Under the pieces are notes generated by a model. It was not told the origin of the DNA, did no database searches, and saw nothing but the letters and a program-made list of their open reading frames with translations. 64,000 nucleotides of DNA from Cladosporium sp. IMV 00045 (lineage: Eukaryota > Ascomycota > Dothideomycetes > Cladosporiales > Cladosporiaceae). The first letter of the stretch is position 1; every line of letters begins with the position of its first letter. Position numbers and translations under genes: made by a program. Below, one piece after another: positions 30,442 through 41,658 of this stretch. The stretch spans positions 1 to 64,000 of the forward strand of contig MSJI02000561.1 of assembly GCA_001931905.2 (NCBI GenBank). Reading direction: 5' to 3'.

Positions 30442-31716
30442 CTACCTCTCATTCGGCTCCCGTCCCCTGCCCTCTCCATTGATCGTTCTCGGCACCTCAT
30501 CAGCCGGCGTGGAAGCCAAAGCTGCTGCAGGCGCGGTGTTGTTGCGGTACATGAAGAATTGAGCAAAGACAGCAAAGTCCAGGACCAACGTGCCGGCACT
30601 CCCGATCAGCCAGCTCAGGTTGACCAGAATGTACCTGCCGTAGATGGCCGCGGCCTCGCCGGGCTTGCAGTGGCTGCGCTCGTGCCAGTGACCGTGCGAG
30701 TGCTTGCTGCAGATGGGCTCGAAGGCGAAGATGCTCAGGACGAAAGTGAGGTTGCCGAGGCAGGCGAAAAGGAAGAAGAGCGCGTTGAGGCCCTCGGTGC
30801 TCTGCCGGCGGTAGTTGAGCAGGATCTGCGGCACGCGGCTGCCAAGGTAGAGGACCGCGCAGACGTAGCCGAAGATTTGGCCCCAGAGGCTGAAGTGCAG
30901 GGTCGAGGCTTGGTCGTCGGCGTCCGTGTTGCCGTTTTTGGGCACGGGGGTCGAGGGGCTTAAGTAGTAGCCTGCGATACCGGCTAGGATCACGAGGACG
31001 ATGGCTGAGCCGTTGCGGAGGAATGCTTGCAGCCAGGAGCGCGATTGGGTTGGTTTCGCGGCTGACACGTCGTCCTCGCCTTCAGGCTGGGGGTGCATGG
31101 GCGTTGCGGGTGAGAGATGGGTGCCGTTGAGAGAGGTGAAGTGGTCACGGTAAGAGGACTCGGAACGAGTGCGATGGGCGTTGGCGTCTGTTGAGGAAAG
31201 AGCCCTTTGCAATTCGCCGCGGGCACTGCGTTCGCCAACAAGTGGCGTGCGCTCTGAGGCTTGACCGTCTTCGATGTTGTCGGGCTTGTCAGGCTTGGGG
31301 TCTCTCAGGGTGAAGCCGCGGTAGTAGAAGCACTGAATCAACAGAACAATATCTGCAAGGGTGTAGTAGATGGCGAGGATGATCTGGATCAATGTCAGTG
31401 AAGGAGTAGTGTTATTTTCCTGGTTGGTATTACCATTGTAGGCATGATGCCCTGCAAGACTCCTCCGGCCATGTTAAAGAAATCGCCCGCTGGATAAGAG
31501 AGTCAGTACAGGCTTAAAGAAAGACATCATCAAGGACCTTCACATACCCAACCAGATGATGATGAATTCGATGCTAAGCCCATCTGCAGACTTCTTGCTG
31601 TAGTTTTCTATAATTTGCGGCGAAAAGACGACGACCCAGCAGGCAATTGAGATGGATCCCAAGATGCCACTGATGGCCTCAATGTCGAGGCCATAGCCCA
31701 TGGATGGTGGATACAT
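30442..31716 (-). CDS. PQ-loop membrane transporter (vacuolar basic amino acid type)
   Basis: Exons 31548-31716, 31434-31489 and 30442-31383, with introns of 58 and 50 nt, give 388 residues. Two PQ-loop repeats are present: the first in helices around VVVFSPQIIENYSKKSADGLS, the second around LYLGSRVPQILLNYRRQSTEG. Seven transmembrane segments are expected. The two repeats are separated by a hydrophilic loop of about 100 residues (rich in Ser, Asp, Arg). This arrangement fits the Ypq/Rtc2 and PQLC2 (SLC66) group, which export cationic amino acids or cystine from the vacuole or lysosome. Substrate and location are inferred from the family. The tiny middle exon (56 nt) encodes the AGDFFNMAGGVLQGIMPTM segment, conserved in the family. 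Confidence 0.9.
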
Positions 31717-32168
31717 GTTGCGTGTATGATAAATTTTTTGGTGACAAGAAGTGATGTCCCAAGCCAATGGCTTCCAGAGCTGGTCCTCGGTGTGTCGGTG
31801 AATTTCAATGCAGCAACGTCGCGTCGCGTGGGTGTTATTTAAGACTGCAGCTCTTGTCCACCAGCAGTGGATGTATGATGTATACTGTGAGGTCGCTGAA
31901 GAGACAGTCGGTCTGCTGGCAATTGACGATTCGCGAATGTACGTCAAGAAAGGAAATCCACCGCCTAGACATTGGTCATGGTCATGCTCATCCGCGAGGT
32001 TTGAGTTTTCGGGAGGAGTTACGTAATTGGGCCGTGCGCCACCAGAGCCTCATTACATGTATTGAAGAGCGGGCTTCGATTGAGTATACTACTGGCGCGT
32101 ATATATATTCGCATATATTCGCATGGGCATTGCACAGCCGCATGGTCGAGGACAAGACCTGATCAATT
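31717..32168. other. Intergenic region upstream of the PQ-loop gene
   Basis: These 452 bp lie between two minus-strand genes and hold the PQ-loop promoter. An A+T-rich alternating stretch (TATATATTCGCATATATTCGC) lies at about 32100-32120. No gene is seen. Confidence 0.5.
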
Positions 32169-34115
32169 CTACGCAGGTCCTGCAGCAGTCAAGAAGTCGA
32201 AGTCCGCCCCCTCCTCGGCTTGGTTCACAGAGCGCATGTAGAGACCACGGTACCCTCTCATCTTCTCTTTGGTAGCCCATGGGTCAGTATTCCCTGTACT
32301 TGACCCTTTAGATGCCAACTCATCACGTCTTGCATTAATTCTTCTCGTTATCTCCTCTTCGCTCACTTCAACACGCAAGACTCGCCGCTCCAAGTCAAAC
32401 TCTATCTGGTCTCCATTCTGGACAACCCCAAGCACAGACTCCGGATGGGCAGACTCGGGCGAAACATGCAGCACAATGGTCCCTCCTGCAGTGCCACTCA
32501 TTCTTCCGTCTGAGATCCTCAACATATCGGAAACTCCTTGAGCTGCAAGTTTTCGCGGAATCGGGATCATTCCAGCTTCTGGCATGCCTGGATTCCCTAC
32601 TGGTCCGATGCCCTGTAAGATCAAGACGCTATCTTTATCAACTTCAAGATCGAGACGGTCGATACGGGCAGCCATGTCTGCAGAGTTGGCAAATACCACC
32701 GCCGCACCGCGGTGTTTGAGCAGGCGACGATCTTTCGATGCACTGGCTTTCATGACAGCACCTTGCGGCGCCATGTTACCCTTCACAACCACCAGTGATG
32801 ATTCTGGATATAGAGGGTCTGACAGTGATCGAATACACTGAGCTGGACTATCCGCAGGCACGGGCACGTACTTAGTCTGATCCAGTAGCTCGCCTAGTGT
32901 CTGGCCCGTCACTGTTTTGGCATCCAGGTGTAGTAGCGGCTTGAGCGTATGCAGTAAAGCGGGCATACCGCCGGCGTTGTGGAAGTCGGTCATGTAGTTC
33001 TCGCCGCTGGGTTTCAAGTCAACGAGGAGAGGTGTCTTCCTCCCGATTTCATTGAAGGTCTCCAAAGTAATCGTTCCAGCAACCGCTGGGTGACGGTTGA
33101 TAATCGCCATTAGATGTACTACGGCATTCGTAGAGCCGCCAATGGCCTGAAGTACGGTGATGGCATTGATGAACGACTCTCGGCTCAGCACGTCTTGTGG
33201 TTTTCTTTGCTGCTCTGCACATCGCACAGCGATACCCCCGGTCTCTTCTGCTATCCGTATTCTGGCGGCAGACACGGCAGCAGCGCTGGCGCCTTTCAAC
33301 GGCATGAGCCCGAGAGCTGCAAGAATGCATGCCATGGTACTGGCCGTGCCCATTACTCCACAAGTACCCGCCTGGTATTCGTTAGCATTTGCCAGCAAAT
33401 GTAATTGGGAATCTGACTTACGGTCGGGGCAAGCTCCTCATTGATTGCAGAGATTTCTTCGATATCGATCGTGCCAGCTCGAAATTTGGCCCAGTTGTTA
33501 CGGCAGTCAGTGCAAGCGCCAACCCTAGTGCCCTTGTGGCTACCGGGCATCATTGGACCAGTCACAAGCTGAACGATCGGCTTGTTTGCAGAAATACCTC
33601 CCATCAACTGGGCTGGTGTAGTCTTGTCGCAGCCTAAGAGCAACTTAAGTTGAATGCGCGATACTCTTCGATGAAAGGGAAGACTGACCTCCGATCAAAA
33701 CGACCGAATCAACGGGCTGCGCCTTGACCATCTCCTCCGTATCCATACTCATCAAATTGCGAAGGTACATCGAAGTCGGGCTAGAGAAGGACTCGTGTAT
33801 ACTGATCGTCGGAAAATCGACTGCCAGGCCCCCGTTAAGTTGAATGCCGCGTTTGACGGCGTCGATGAGTTGTGGGACATTGCCATGGCACGGATTGAAG
33901 CCCGAGTATGTGTTGACGATACCAATGATGGGACGCGACAAGGCATCTTCACTGTATCCGAGTGCCTTGATGAACACTTTCCTCAGGAAGAGGGAGAAGT
34001 GGGCGTCGCCGTAGGACGCGAGACCTTGTCGGAGACCAGTTCCTGAGGCCAAGGGTTGGGATAAGTCGTAGTCTGCTGGGACGGGGTTTCGATGATTTTC
34101 CGGATTGTACGCCAT
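32169..34115 (-). CDS. IlvD/Edd family dehydratase (sugar-acid or dihydroxy-acid dehydratase)
   Basis: Exons 33689-34115, 33422-33633 and 32169-33371, with introns of 55 and 50 nt, give 613 residues. Three cysteines expected to hold the Fe-S cluster are visible in NPCHGNV, GACTDCR and GTCGVMGTAS. Further family motifs: SMYLRNLMSMDTEEM, GGSTNAVVHLMAI, ILQGIGPVGNPGMPE and SDGRMSGTAGG. The family removes water from 2,3-dihydroxy acids (branched-chain amino acid synthesis) or aldonic acids. There is no clear mitochondrial presequence, unlike the biosynthetic Ilv3, and the GPMMPGSHKGTRVGAC region looks closer to the sugar-acid branch. I infer a cytosolic aldonate dehydratase with moderate confidence. 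It is not close enough to the L-arabinitol dehydrogenase gene to argue for a cluster. Confidence 0.88.
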
Positions 34116-34399
34116 GTTTCTGTGTGAGATGACGTCTTGCCGTTTCTACCTTCGTATGTGAGCTTGTTCTGATGTCGAGCGCGCAATTAATTGCAATCAT
34201 GTTGGCACAGCCTGGTCATCCACAAAAGCTCCACTGCGAAGGGTCGACCGAGGCTGAATTCAGCGGGGCCTTCGGGCAAACATTGTCCGAAGGACTGCGA
34301 GAAAGGGACAAATATTTACCGCTCAAATACACTAAATGTTCAGAATAAGCCCTCTTGGTCGATGCGAGGATTCGACGCCTGTGCTTTGCGAGACAATCA

Positions 34400-35035
34400 T
34401 CATTTATTGTCGGCTTTCTCCTCCTTCCCTGGCCTAGGCTTCCTAGGAGCCATCATCTTATGCCCGACAGACCACCTCTCCATCAACTGCGGATCAAATC
34501 CCATAGGCAAACCACCTCCAGGATTGGACTTAGATTTCCTCTCGGACAGACGAAATCTGTCATTACCGCTTGCATCCTCCTCCGTTGCTCGTTGCGACAG
34601 GAAGCGGCCAGATCTCTTCTTCGAGGCAGCGAGTTCCGCACGGAGCTTCTCATTGTCCTCTTGAAGTTTCTCGATAATGGCATATAATTTATTAGAAGCC
34701 TCAGCCTTCTTCTCTTCCTTTTCTTCTTCCTCCTCTCCGCCACCGATGAGTTTCTCATGAGCAGCGTCGAGCGCGTCCTCTCGCTCGGCTAAGTCTTCAT
34801 GCCGTTTTTTGAGCGCTGCTTCACGCTCGTCCAATTTGGCTTCGCGCTCTTTGAGGCCAGCTTGCGATTCTTCCAGGTTGAAGCTCAGAGTTTTGGAGTC
34901 AGAGTTGAGGAGACCAGGGCTCGGGATGTCATTCTTGCGGAAAAAGTCCTCTTTTGACTGGCTGAAGTGCTCGTTGTGTTCTTGCTTGCTCCAGTTGCCA
35001 CTGCTTGATTCCCAGGATGTGAATGAGGAAGTCAT
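34400..35035 (-). CDS. Coiled-coil protein of unknown function
   Basis: A 211-residue single-exon protein that I do not recognise. The N-terminus is Ser/Trp-rich (SFTSWESSSGNWSKQEHNEH). Residues about 55-145 are a charged, heptad-like coiled coil (LKEREAKLDEREAALKKRHE) with a Glu/Lys block. A second short helix follows (LQEDNEKLRAELAASKK). The basic C-terminus contains RFRLSERKSKSNPGGGLPMG and PRKPRPGK. Codon use and the lack of stops favour a real gene. A structural, scaffold-type or nucleic-acid-associated role is possible but unsupported. Confidence 0.7.
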   Translation of the reverse strand: MTSSFTSWESSSGNWSKQEHNEHFSQSKEDFFRKNDIPSPGLLNSDSKTLSFNLEESQAGLKEREAKLDEREAALKKRHEDLAEREDALDAAHEKLIGGGEEEEEKEEKKAEASNKLYAIIEKLQEDNEKLRAELAASKKRSGRFLSQRATEEDASGNDRFRLSERKSKSNPGGGLPMGFDPQLMERWSVGHKMMAPRKPRPGKEEKADNK

Positions 35036-35571
35036 TTGAGGTTTTTGTCCTTGGCTTGGTTCTAGATCGGTCTGATTGTTTTGAGCTGCTTTGACTAGTA
35101 CTCTGATGGCTCGATTGTGATGGTCAGATGTCTTTGGAGTCTATGAGCATGAAGCAATGCACGGTATAATAGTAAGTCTGTGCTATCTGGTGATGGAGCG
35201 TCATAACCGTTACACTAGACCAGCCATGTCCACAAACGGAAACTGCAGAGTACAGGGATTATGGAGGAATACTTCCAGACTCTGCTACCTCGCATTGTTA
35301 TGCATACATTCTTCTTTGAGGCGCCGAGATGTCTGCTTTTTTGTATTTCTGTTGCGTACAAGAGGCAAGATGCTAAAAGTCACTGATGTTCGAAGTAGCC
35401 CAAGCTAATGCCACGGCAAGACACTGATGGTTCCATCAATAGTATACAGACGATTATAATAAGCAAACACGTACAGTATGCCCACAGGCTTTCAAGCGAA
35501 CTAACAGACACCAATACAGTACACATAGACTGCATGTAGTCAAGCCGCGCCATAATCAACACGCTCATCCT
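35036..35571. other. Intergenic region upstream of the coiled-coil gene
   Basis: These 536 bp hold the promoter of the coiled-coil gene and the 3' flank of the orphan gene at 35572, both on the minus strand. I see no gene or notable repeat. Confidence 0.5.
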
Positions 35572-36797
35572 TCAAACCTTCGGACAGCAACACCCATTAG
35601 ATGGCTCGCAATGATTATCCTCCGGAGCATCACCCACGTAAAACAGCAAGCTCGGATACGGCTGGTCGGTATCCTTGTTGGTCATGCCCTTGTTGCGGAA
35701 GACTCGGACCTGTCAGGCACAAAAGTGTCAGCTCAGTCACGGCGTGAACAGGTATCTCATGCTCTACTACCTTGACCACGCTTCTCGCACCAAACGCTTC
35801 TTTATGCTGAATGAGCATCCAAGCCAAAGGTGCTCCAATCTGCGTGCCCAGCAAAGCCTTGCCTTCCTTCGAATTCAGACTGAACTCCGTCCCAGGCCAG
35901 AGAGGGATGTCTTTCTTGACACCGTTCTCATTCATCAAAGCCTTCAGCGCGATCGCCCAGGTTCCCTTGTTTTCCACGTTCAGGAACAGGAAATACTTGA
36001 GTCCAGACACCGAAGTCTTCGCCCGACCGCACAACTTGGAGTACTCAAGAAACAGCACGTCGGAGTACTGTGCGAGCGGGACCAATTCACCCTGGATGTT
36101 CTTGTCCTGTGCTTCGTGGCGAGGCGAGTAGACGTAGTAGGGAATGACCAGACCGGCAGCTACGTTGATTGCTTGGTCGTACACTCCTTTCGAAGCCTGT
36201 TCGAAACCAGTGAGCAAATCTGCCTCTGGTAAAATCCAATTTCGTGGCAACGCGACTTACCACAAACTTCGTCCCATCGACTTCAACCGCCGTGTCTTGC
36301 AACAATTTCACGTTCTGATTATCCTTGCTCGCCGTATCAACAGCAAGCTCATCCATCACGTCGTTAACTCCCATGTAAGCCCAATTCACCTGGTCTTTCT
36401 TCTCCGTCCATCCGTACTGCTTCAACGCCCCGGCATTGGTCCACTTGCTTTGCGAGCTCCGCAGAGATTGCAGTTTCGGGTTGGTCTTCATCCGGGTCAG
36501 AGCATCGTCAGCGTTAGCGGCAAGCATGTAAAGCATACTGCAGCCTTTCGCTGCAGAAGATGCGAGCTCGTCATCTGTGGCGGCGGGGGGTTGTTTTGGC
36601 GCGCGGCGAAGGATACGGTTGGGAGTCAGGATGGGGAAGACATTGTCTTCTGGCGAATGCAGACCGGTCACGTTTCCGAGGTGCAGAGGCTCGGAACGTT
36701 GCTTCAGAGGTATGTTCGTGCTTTCGTCGGTCGTAACATAGCTGGAGATGCTGTTCGATGGCCGAAAAAGAACTCGACCCAGTGCCAAAGGGATCAA
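35572..36797 (-). CDS. Uncharacterised, probably secreted or membrane-anchored fungal protein (5' end unresolved)
   Basis: Three exons, about 36797 down to 36261, 35771-36196 and 35572-35709, with introns of 64 and 61 nt in phase, read into one protein. I do not recognise it. A conserved-looking core contains SKWTNAGALKQYGWTEKKD, LEYSKLCGRAKTSVSGLKYF, KDIPLWPGTEFSLNSKEGKA and LLGTQIGAPLAWMLIQHKEA, ending in a Cys-rich tail (HCEPSNGCCCPKV). The frame stays open upstream of 36797 through a hydrophobic stretch (VALLAFLVNSWLIPLALG) that could be a signal peptide or helix, up to a stop at about 36886. No ATG is found before that stop, so a first exon must lie farther upstream. The open-frame boundary given here is not a start codon. 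Confidence 0.65.
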
Positions 36798-37446
36798 CCA
36801 GGAATTGACGAGAAAGGCGAGTAGCGCAACGGCTTCACAAGGGATGTGCGTGATGGATATTGCAGTACACTACATACTCCGGTATGTCTATGAACTGAGG
36901 ATCAATTCGATCGTCCTCGAAGCGATTTTACATCGACGGAATACACAGCTGGCGGCCTCGAGACCCAAAGCAAACACATCTGCAGTATGATCACCTCATC
37001 GCTGTTGGTCAAGGTCAGTTTGGTTGTCGGTTTGCTGTCATAAGTTCTTGTTTTTTGTTTGGCAAAGTAGTTGCTGCTACGCGTTCAAACAAGATGTGGC
37101 GAGCCTATGCAATGTCATGGCACGTGTCTTGCGATCTCCAAAGCTTGAACAACAGACATGCTTACGCCTGATGGACAGCATGACCATGAACATCAGATAC
37201 CTGGCAGCTTGCTTCTCTATCTATCCGTCAAAGCCTCGCAGCAAGCAAAAGGCCAAACAACTCCGAAGCTGACACTGACCAAGAAGCTTCGCATGTGTAG
37301 ATCTGATTCGCCGAAAGGGTTGAATTAATTTCATACACTGGATATCTAACACACTGGTATCTCACAAACGCCGACGCTAAAAAGTACCGCTGCAATAAAC
37401 AGAAACAATCAAGTCAACAGCACCCAAACCATACTTACCCAAAAAC
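36798..37446. other. Intergenic region, possible first exon of the orphan gene
   Basis: About 650 bp. It should contain the missing first exon and promoter of the gene at 35572, and the 3' flank of the SLT-like gene. I could not find a donor/ATG combination that joins in frame. Confidence 0.4.
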
Positions 37447-38803
37447 TCACCACTGCGACTGCGAGCCCGCCGCCCCAGCAGCAGCACCAGTATCCGCGCC
37501 CGCCGACCAAGAACCAGTAGAAGCCTTAGAAGCATCCCACTGGCCATTGTCCCAACTGCCAGTGTTGCCGTGCCACATGCCATCATCGCCATCCCACTGC
37601 GTCGACTTGCCCACATCGGCCGCGGCGGGCGCACCGGTTGAAGAAGCCGCATCTGCAGAAGACGTAGAGTCGCCCGTCTGTGACGCAGAGCCGTCCACGT
37701 GCGCCATGGGCAGCCAGCCGGTCTCGCCGTCGAGGTCGCAGTCGTGAGCTGCTAGCACCCAGCCGGTGAGGCGGTTGGCGATGTCGGAAGCGTAGCATTT
37801 CGTGCAGCAGCCTTTGCCTAGGTCGCCGGAGGGGTCGACGGAGCCGCCGTTGTACATGCGGGAGGCGCGGTAGTATTGTGCTGAGCCGGAGCCTTTGGCT
37901 TTTTTGTAGCTGTTGCATTGCGAGTCAGCGAGATGTGTCTTTGATGGGATGGCTGATGGCATAGAACTTACACTTGCTCCAAACCGTCTCCGTGATCTGT
38001 GCCTTGTGTTCCGTCGTGGATCATTTTCTTGATTTCGGAATCGGGGCAGGGCTCTTGCATGTCTCCGTCTTCGTTGCAACTTCCCACGCCGTTGTGTGTC
38101 TGTAGATCGCGTGACTGTTAGGCAATGTCCATCGATATCGACGAGCGTTGTACAACACTTACCTGCATCAATCCAGGATTTCTGATCTCATCGCCAGGCG
38201 ACGCTGTAGATTTTGCTCGCACGCAACCTTTCGACTCTTGCATCTGTTCCGAAAATATCAGTACAGATACACTTTAGCATCGACGCTGATAATCTTACCA
38301 TGATCGCCAGAAGAAACCTCTGATCCAACCCACTCTCCTTCGACTCCGCCGCAATAGCATCCAGAATCCCATCAAGTTCCTCCGACGTAGGGTTGGGAAC
38401 GCCCGAGTAACCCAGCGCATCGCAAGATTTGTTCATCATAACTTCATTTTGCTCCCACCTGGTTGATAATCACCTCAATCAGTACCTCAACACACGCAAT
38501 GAAAATCTCCCTACAACGACAAGTACTCACATGCTGTAAAAATCGACCCACTCGTCCATACTCGGCCAACCCTTGCTGCCGTCGCCGGAGTACATCTTGT
38601 ACGTGTCGTTGCCCTTGTGGACGTCCCCTGGCGGCAACAGGGATTTTGCGGAGCCGGTGGAGTTGGATGCTAGGGAGGAGGCCGAGCCGGGCTTCATGGA
38701 GATGAAGCCGATGGGGAAGGCGGCTTTCATGAGCTGATGGGGTTGGGTTAGCAAGGCTGGCTGATGTTCTGCGTAAGAATGGACTTACGGATGAAACACC
38801 CAT
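37447..38803 (-). CDS. Secreted lysozyme-fold protein with SLT/GH23 lytic transglycosylase motifs
   Basis: Six exons, 38789-38803, 38531-38733, 38299-38458, 38163-38243, 37972-38099 and 37447-37909, with five introns of 55-72 nt, join in phase to 349 residues. The three motifs of soluble lytic transglycosylases occur in order: the catalytic Glu in MMQES (E129), GLMQ (150-153), and YNGG in RASRMYNGGS. Cysteines in CVRA, GSCNEDGDMQEPC and GCCTKC suggest disulphides and secretion. The N-terminus is only weakly signal-like (MKAAFPIGFISM). The C-terminal third is Ser/Ala/Gly-rich with spaced Trp (QWDGDDGMW, SWDNGQW). Family members cleave peptidoglycan, so a role against bacteria is possible; other fungal proteins with this fold have unknown substrates. 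The first exon encodes only MGVSS, so the start is the least certain part. Confidence 0.8.
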
Positions 38804-39609
38804 GGCGAGTGCGGTTCTGAGTTGTCTGTGAGCTGGTTCTTGAGATGGTAAAAGTGAGATTTGATGTAATGATAGATTGTAGAGGGTGGCAGATTAGAGA
38901 TGGAGGGGCGGGTTGAATGTGATCCAGGGTTCCGTCGCGGTATTGACATGTCCATATATGTATTCCCCACCCAAGGCTCGGCGATCGCATGGTTGCCGGA
39001 GAAGATGGCCTGGAGTTACTTTACTGTGAAGTTGCTACTTCGACGAGACTGTCTCAAGGCATGAGACAAATCCGTTTGTAGGGAGGGGTATGCACTGGAC
39101 TGCTCGTTCTCTCACGTCGTTGGGTGTTTGCATCGGGGAGGTCTGTTGCTGTAATTCTGTTCATATAGCGACATGATACATTCAGCGATAAAGCCGATGT
39201 TGGTTATCAGGTGAACGAACGTAGTAAGCAAGAGCGTCGTCGGACCTGCATCCATCGACAGCGTGCATCTGAGACACCAACGGTTACCGTTGCTGGAGTG
39301 CCGAAGCCACGCAAACGCCTCACGAAAAAGACGTTGCCAATGCTATATGTGAAGCCAATTAAGGAGCCGTCAGCGGCGCTTTCTCCAAGCCACATGCAGT
39401 GACGATTGCTGTACTGTTGCAGTGCAGGCCCATACGCGGCCAAGTCGTGGGAGCGTCGATAGAGTGGAATGCGGCGTTTTGATCTGGCCAAGCAATAAGT
39501 GAAAACAGCAACCAACAGCCAAGCTAATCAAAGCAGATACTTGCAAGCCTCGGCGGCATCGGTGCAAATAAGTAACATTGTTGATATCCTTATCCAGTAA
39601 TATACGTGC
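38804..39609. other. Intergenic region upstream of the SLT-like gene
   Basis: About 800 bp between two minus-strand genes. An A/T alternating CATATATG lies at about 38953-38960, 150 bp upstream of the SLT-like ATG. No gene is seen. Confidence 0.5.
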
Positions 39610-41658
39610 CTATCGACTAGGTCCGCTCTTCATTTCCCTCCATTTGCCGTCCGCCTCCCATACGCCAGCCTTGGTGAAATCCGCAGCGCGACTCCCGGCC
39701 ATGTAACCAAAGCGAAAGTACTCCGGGTACTGCGCTTTGAGGGCTTCCACGGCGTCCTTAGTCTCTTTTCCATGAGACTTCAAGTCTGCGACTTCACGCC
39801 CCAAAGTGTGCCTGGTCCAGGTCCACGTGTAATGGTCGTTCAGCGTGCCGAACACACCGTCCCAATACGAGCGATCATCACCGAACCCACGAAAGCGCTC
39901 AACATCGTTGACGAGCACGGAGATGCCGTCGTAAGATTTTTTCTTCTTCGGGTCGTAGACTGGCAGAGGCCCGAGGTCGAAAGTGATGTTGTTCGTGCCA
40001 ATGTCAAGGACGTCAATTTTGGGCAGCAGCGACTTTTGCTGGGCATCTTTGAGCAGCTCACCAGGAGTTTGGATGATGCTGTCGAATCCCCAGCGAGCAA
40101 TGCCGTTGATGAACAGTCCAACCAGAAGACCTTGGTAAATGAGCGACGGCCTGTTTTGGAAGGAAGTGCCTGGGAGGAGCAAGAGGGCGAGAATGTAATG
40201 GTGGATTCGCAGGTTTTCTCCAGGGATTGTAAGAAGTGCAAGCAAGCCGAGAACCATGAGAGAGTAGATCAGCAAGTAGCGAGGCATGCGTCCCTCAACG
40301 CGGAAGGACCATGCTTGGCCAAGAGCGATGAAGAAGATAGACAGCACGACGATAATCAGCGCGGGAACAGCGCCAGGCTGCGCTTTGATGTCGTGAGGTG
40401 TCAGCCGCTGGATAGGAATGCGATCAAAAGTGTAATTGTTCAGAGCGCCGACCCACGCGGGACCAAGCCAAAGTATGGTCTTCTCGAATTGTGCTGTCAG
40501 GTTGGTGAGAGTTCGTTTGGCGGTGTACTTGTACGTGATTGCAGCGCAGAAGCATGCAGGCAAGAACCGACCAAAAGCTAGCGAGATGAGAGAGTAGTAG
40601 TTTGTGAGGTTGGGAGGGTCAGAGACAAGCCCAACGTGGAAGAACAGCGCAACGAAGTTTGACCAGAAGAACACCGCCGGGCTCGTGGTGAAGATGGAGA
40701 GGACGGTGGTGAAGAAAACTGTTATGGCAAGCGTGGGCCATCGAAGGTCTTTACATTGGGACCGGGTGCCGGAAAGGAATCCAAACGTCTGCGGGAAGTA
40801 GCTAGGGAAAGCAGTCGATTCAATGCTGTGGCGCTTCTGACCTGGGAAGGATGGTTGTTCGCCAGTAAGAGCCAAGACGCCACATCCACCCTCAAGGTCA
40901 TTGATGAAGCCTGCGTGGACAGCAGAAGCACAGATGAAGCTATCGCCACGGTAGACTGCGTTGTCGACGATGTCTTCCGAGAAGCCTGTCTGGTAGTCCA
41001 CCGGTCCACCAACGACTTGAGGCTTGTAGACGATCTCGCCGTCCCCGACAGCATGCGGATCAAGCGCCAGGACCCTGTCACAATTGGCCGGGCATCTGAA
41101 GGCGAGAGTGCTGTTCGAGAACGGCCGGCACTGGTCACCATTTAGCCCGCAACCATTCTTCTCTGACCAGTATTTTGCGCCGCAACCCAGGCGCGTTGGA
41201 CTACCGTAGCCGGGTATCTGCGCAGCAAAACTACTGCGCCAGAGTGCTAGACCGAAGAACAACAGCCATGCTATGTACCAAAACGCAAGTAGAAAAGCAC
41301 GATGTGTCTTCCGCGGCGCGTAGCGATCCAACAGAGCAACGGGCGCATGTTGAATCTTAGGGAAGTAGGGTGTAATGGTGTATATGCGCGGAGGCTGCGG
41401 TCCTTTGACCCATTTCTTCGTGGCAACCCATGCTCGATGAAGGCCTGGTGGTACTTGGTCCTCGATCCTTTCCTGCCAGGTTGCATTGTGGAGTCGTCGG
41501 TCTACTCCTTCAAGCTCGATGGTCGGTGTTTGGCGCAAAGGCGAGTCGGCGCCGACGCTGTCGGAGTCTTCAGGATCATCGTGGTATGGGCGTATCGGTT
41601 GAGATTCATCATCAGCGTCGCCAGCCTCCTCCTCATCTGCGTGCCTGTGTGGTCCCAT
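39610..41658 (-). CDS. LCCL-domain multi-pass membrane protein
   Basis: A 682-residue protein without introns. The N-terminal 115 residues are acidic and cytosolic. A first transmembrane helix (121-141, FWYIAWLLFFGLALW) is followed by an extracellular LCCL domain (about 157-272) with its cysteines (LGCGAKYWSEKNGCG, QCRPF, RCPANCD) and the signature SFICASAVHAGFI. At least seven more hydrophobic helices follow between about 310 and 535, then a hydrophilic C-terminus rich in charged and aromatic residues. LCCL domains bind lipid or carbohydrate ligands in other eukaryotes. Fungal members with this layout occur in many ascomycetes, but I know of no assigned function. The start is the first Met of the frame. 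Confidence 0.9.
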   Translation of the reverse strand: MGPHRHADEEEAGDADDESQPIRPYHDDPEDSDSVGADSPLRQTPTIELEGVDRRLHNATWQERIEDQVPPGLHRAWVATKKWVKGPQPPRIYTITPYFPKIQHAPVALLDRYAPRKTHRAFLLAFWYIAWLLFFGLALWRSSFAAQIPGYGSPTRLGCGAKYWSEKNGCGLNGDQCRPFSNSTLAFRCPANCDRVLALDPHAVGDGEIVYKPQVVGGPVDYQTGFSEDIVDNAVYRGDSFICASAVHAGFINDLEGGCGVLALTGEQPSFPGQKRHSIESTAFPSYFPQTFGFLSGTRSQCKDLRWPTLAITVFFTTVLSIFTTSPAVFFWSNFVALFFHVGLVSDPPNLTNYYSLISLAFGRFLPACFCAAITYKYTAKRTLTNLTAQFEKTILWLGPAWVGALNNYTFDRIPIQRLTPHDIKAQPGAVPALIIVVLSIFFIALGQAWSFRVEGRMPRYLLIYSLMVLGLLALLTIPGENLRIHHYILALLLLPGTSFQNRPSLIYQGLLVGLFINGIARWGFDSIIQTPGELLKDAQQKSLLPKIDVLDIGTNNITFDLGPLPVYDPKKKKSYDGISVLVNDVERFRGFGDDRSYWDGVFGTLNDHYTWTWTRHTLGREVADLKSHGKETKDAVEALKAQYPEYFRFGYMAGSRAADFTKAGVWEADGKWREMKSGPSR

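Noticed and set aside
30280..30963. 227-codon plus-strand frame
   Set aside because: Antisense to the PQ-loop gene, which has two intact PQ motifs and consistent introns.
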